A model generated the notes under the pieces. The model was given only the letters and a program-made list of their open reading frames with translations, ran no database searches and was not told where the DNA came from. Source: Nitriliruptoraceae bacterium (lineage in GTDB: Bacteria; Actinomycetota; Nitriliruptoria; Nitriliruptorales; Nitriliruptoraceae). From it: a stretch of DNA of 7,669 nt. Within the stretch, counting starts at the first letter, position 1. Each line of letters begins with the position of its first letter. Location: contig SKNK01000387.1 in NCBI GenBank assembly GCA_007120565.1, forward strand, positions 1 through 7,669, given 5' to 3'. The position numbers were made by a program, and so were the translations under genes. Below, piece after piece: positions 6,778-7,669 of the stretch.

Positions 6778-7088
6778 GGTTAGCCTTTGGGGTGCGTGCG
6801 GCGCAGAGGCGTCTCGCGGCTCAGCTGCCATCAACAACGGCCACCGGTTCGGCCAGGGTCGGATCGGCGGGGCTTCCGTCCGTCAACAGGTGGTCTCGAG
6901 CGGCCCGAGGTAGGAGCCCTGGGCTTGGTGACACCGGGTTCGACGAGCAGGTCGAGGGAGGGATGGACACCGTCGAGTAACCCGGGATGGGCCCAGCTCG
7001 ATCTGCCGCCCGCCACGGCTGCTCATGCACGGTCACCCCCCATCGGCACATCTCGGTAGCGCTGAAGGAGCGACCGCTGCGGTCAGGA
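6778..7088. other. Stretch without a recognised gene
   Basis: 311 bases between the MerR-type gene and the diguanylate cyclase, both on the minus strand. Several frames are open but their proteins are Arg/Pro/Ser-rich and unrecognised. Short plausible stretches occur in different minus frames (for example LLDGVHPSLDLLVEPGVTK near 6920-6980 and DHLLTDGSPADPTLAEPVAV near 6830-6890). They could be a decayed coding remnant or chance. No clear promoter or RNA gene was found. Confidence 0.4.
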
Positions 7089-7669
7089 TCACGAAGTGGC
7101 GGACCGGTGAGTGCTCGGACGCACGGGGCACTGGAGTTCCACGACCCACTCGTCGGAGTCCTCGGGAGCATGCAGGTGGACCTGACGGTGGATCCCGAAG
7201 GTGGTGAGGCCCTGCTCATCGGTAGCGACCGCGAAGGTCTGCCACGCGTCGGCGATGTCACTGGAGGGCCCGCGGTGAACGACGGCCGCCGCGGACGGTT
7301 CAGCATCGAGCTCGACGATCTCCACCCCGTCGATGGGCTCAACCTCGCTGTCGATGGGGACGCCGGCGGCGACGTCGATCTTCGACCCGTCGGGTCGCCC
7401 GTAGTACGTGCGGGTCCCACGGCCCTCGACGCGCAGGCCCGCCGCCGTCAGCCGCTGGGCCAACGTCTCGAACAGCGGCCCGACGACCGTGCTGATCTCC
7501 GTGGTGTCGTTCACCTCAGCGCTGATCTGAGCGAGACGCAGCGCCGGGAGGGTCTTGAGTTCCAGCGTGGGGTTGGTCATGGTCAGTCCTCTCTCGATCG
7601 AACGCAGCCGCCGCCCGACCTCGGCCAGCCGTTGGCTGTCGGTCTCGATACGCCGCGCGAGCTCGGCCT
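7089..7669 (-). CDS. MerR-family regulator with GyrI-like effector-binding domain, N-terminal part outside the window
   Basis: The C-terminal 192 residues of a BmrR-like multidrug-sensing activator. From the right edge the frame is continuous through AELARRIETDSQRLAEV and RRLRSIE, the charged coiled coil that links the MerR DNA-binding head to its ligand domain and makes the dimer. The methionine at 7580 is therefore probably internal, although it is preceded by GAGAGGA and could start a free ligand-binding protein. From there the GyrI-like fold is clear: LELKTLPALRLAQIS, FETLAQRLTAAGL, the TYYGRPDG loop, VEIVELDAEPSAAAVVHRG, and the end DEWVVELQCPV, whose glutamate is the usual ligand contact. 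Such proteins bind cationic, lipophilic drugs and twist the promoter spacer to activate efflux or detoxification genes. The target is not visible here; it may lie to the right. The DNA-binding domain must be confirmed in flanking sequence. Confidence 0.85.
   Translation of the reverse strand, partial: AELARRIETDSQRLAEVGRRLRSIERGLTMTNPTLELKTLPALRLAQISAEVNDTTEISTVVGPLFETLAQRLTAAGLRVEGRGTRTYYGRPDGSKIDVAAGVPIDSEVEPIDGVEIVELDAEPSAAAVVHRGPSSDIADAWQTFAVATDEQGLTTFGIHRQVHLHAPEDSDEWVVELQCPVRPSTHRSATS

Overview
The window reads as chromosomal DNA from a high-GC actinobacterium. The evidence is GC-rich third codon positions, GTG and TTG starts, a deazaflavin (F420)-type nitroreductase, a one-chain E1-type dehydrogenase of a kind known from actinobacteria, and several small TetR- and MerR-type regulators. 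Genus cannot be told from the sequence alone. Both ends cut through a gene: a thiamine-diphosphate dehydrogenase on the left (+) and a MerR-type drug-sensing regulator on the right (-).

Layout. 3-1613 (+) is the 3' part of a fused alpha/beta 2-oxoacid dehydrogenase E1. It faces a minus-strand block. Reading that block in its direction of transcription from 4297 to 1677, it holds: a Ddn-like deazaflavin-dependent oxidoreductase (3923-4297); a decayed AAA-type ATPase whose GTG start overlaps the oxidoreductase stop (3263-3926); a small cupin (2769-3158); a PNPOx-like flavin/F420 split-barrel protein (2082-2513); and an unrecognised protein (1677-2057) placed 24 bases downstream with a very strong ribosome binding site. 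A TetR-family repressor (4425-5075, +) diverges from the oxidoreductase. The space between them holds two near-identical 14-bp palindromes, which overlap a good minus-strand promoter. TetR is followed by hairpins and meets a convergent pair: a membrane-bound GGDEF diguanylate cyclase (5701-6777, -) and, 83 bases downstream, a NUDIX hydrolase (5141-5617, -). A 311-base stretch without a recognised gene (6778-7088) separates these from the MerR/GyrI-like gene (7089 to the right edge).

How the genes work together. The clearest unit is TetR, twin operator and oxidoreductase: a classic ligand-responsive, probably autoregulated switch over a redox or detoxification gene. The ATPase was once translationally coupled to the oxidoreductase. 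It is now a pseudogene: it has an in-frame TGA, has lost the segment that should carry the signature, Walker B and switch motifs, and changes frame at an 11-bp tandem duplication. The cupin and the PNPOx protein each have their own strong ribosome binding site and inverted repeats in the leader, so they probably have separate control. I see no CRISPR array, tRNA, rRNA, insertion sequence or phage gene. Nothing here is convincing evidence of a new multi-gene defence or metabolic system. The best leads are the decayed ATPase, the twin-operator switch, the hidden gene after PNPOx, and the palindromes upstream of the cupin and PNPOx genes.
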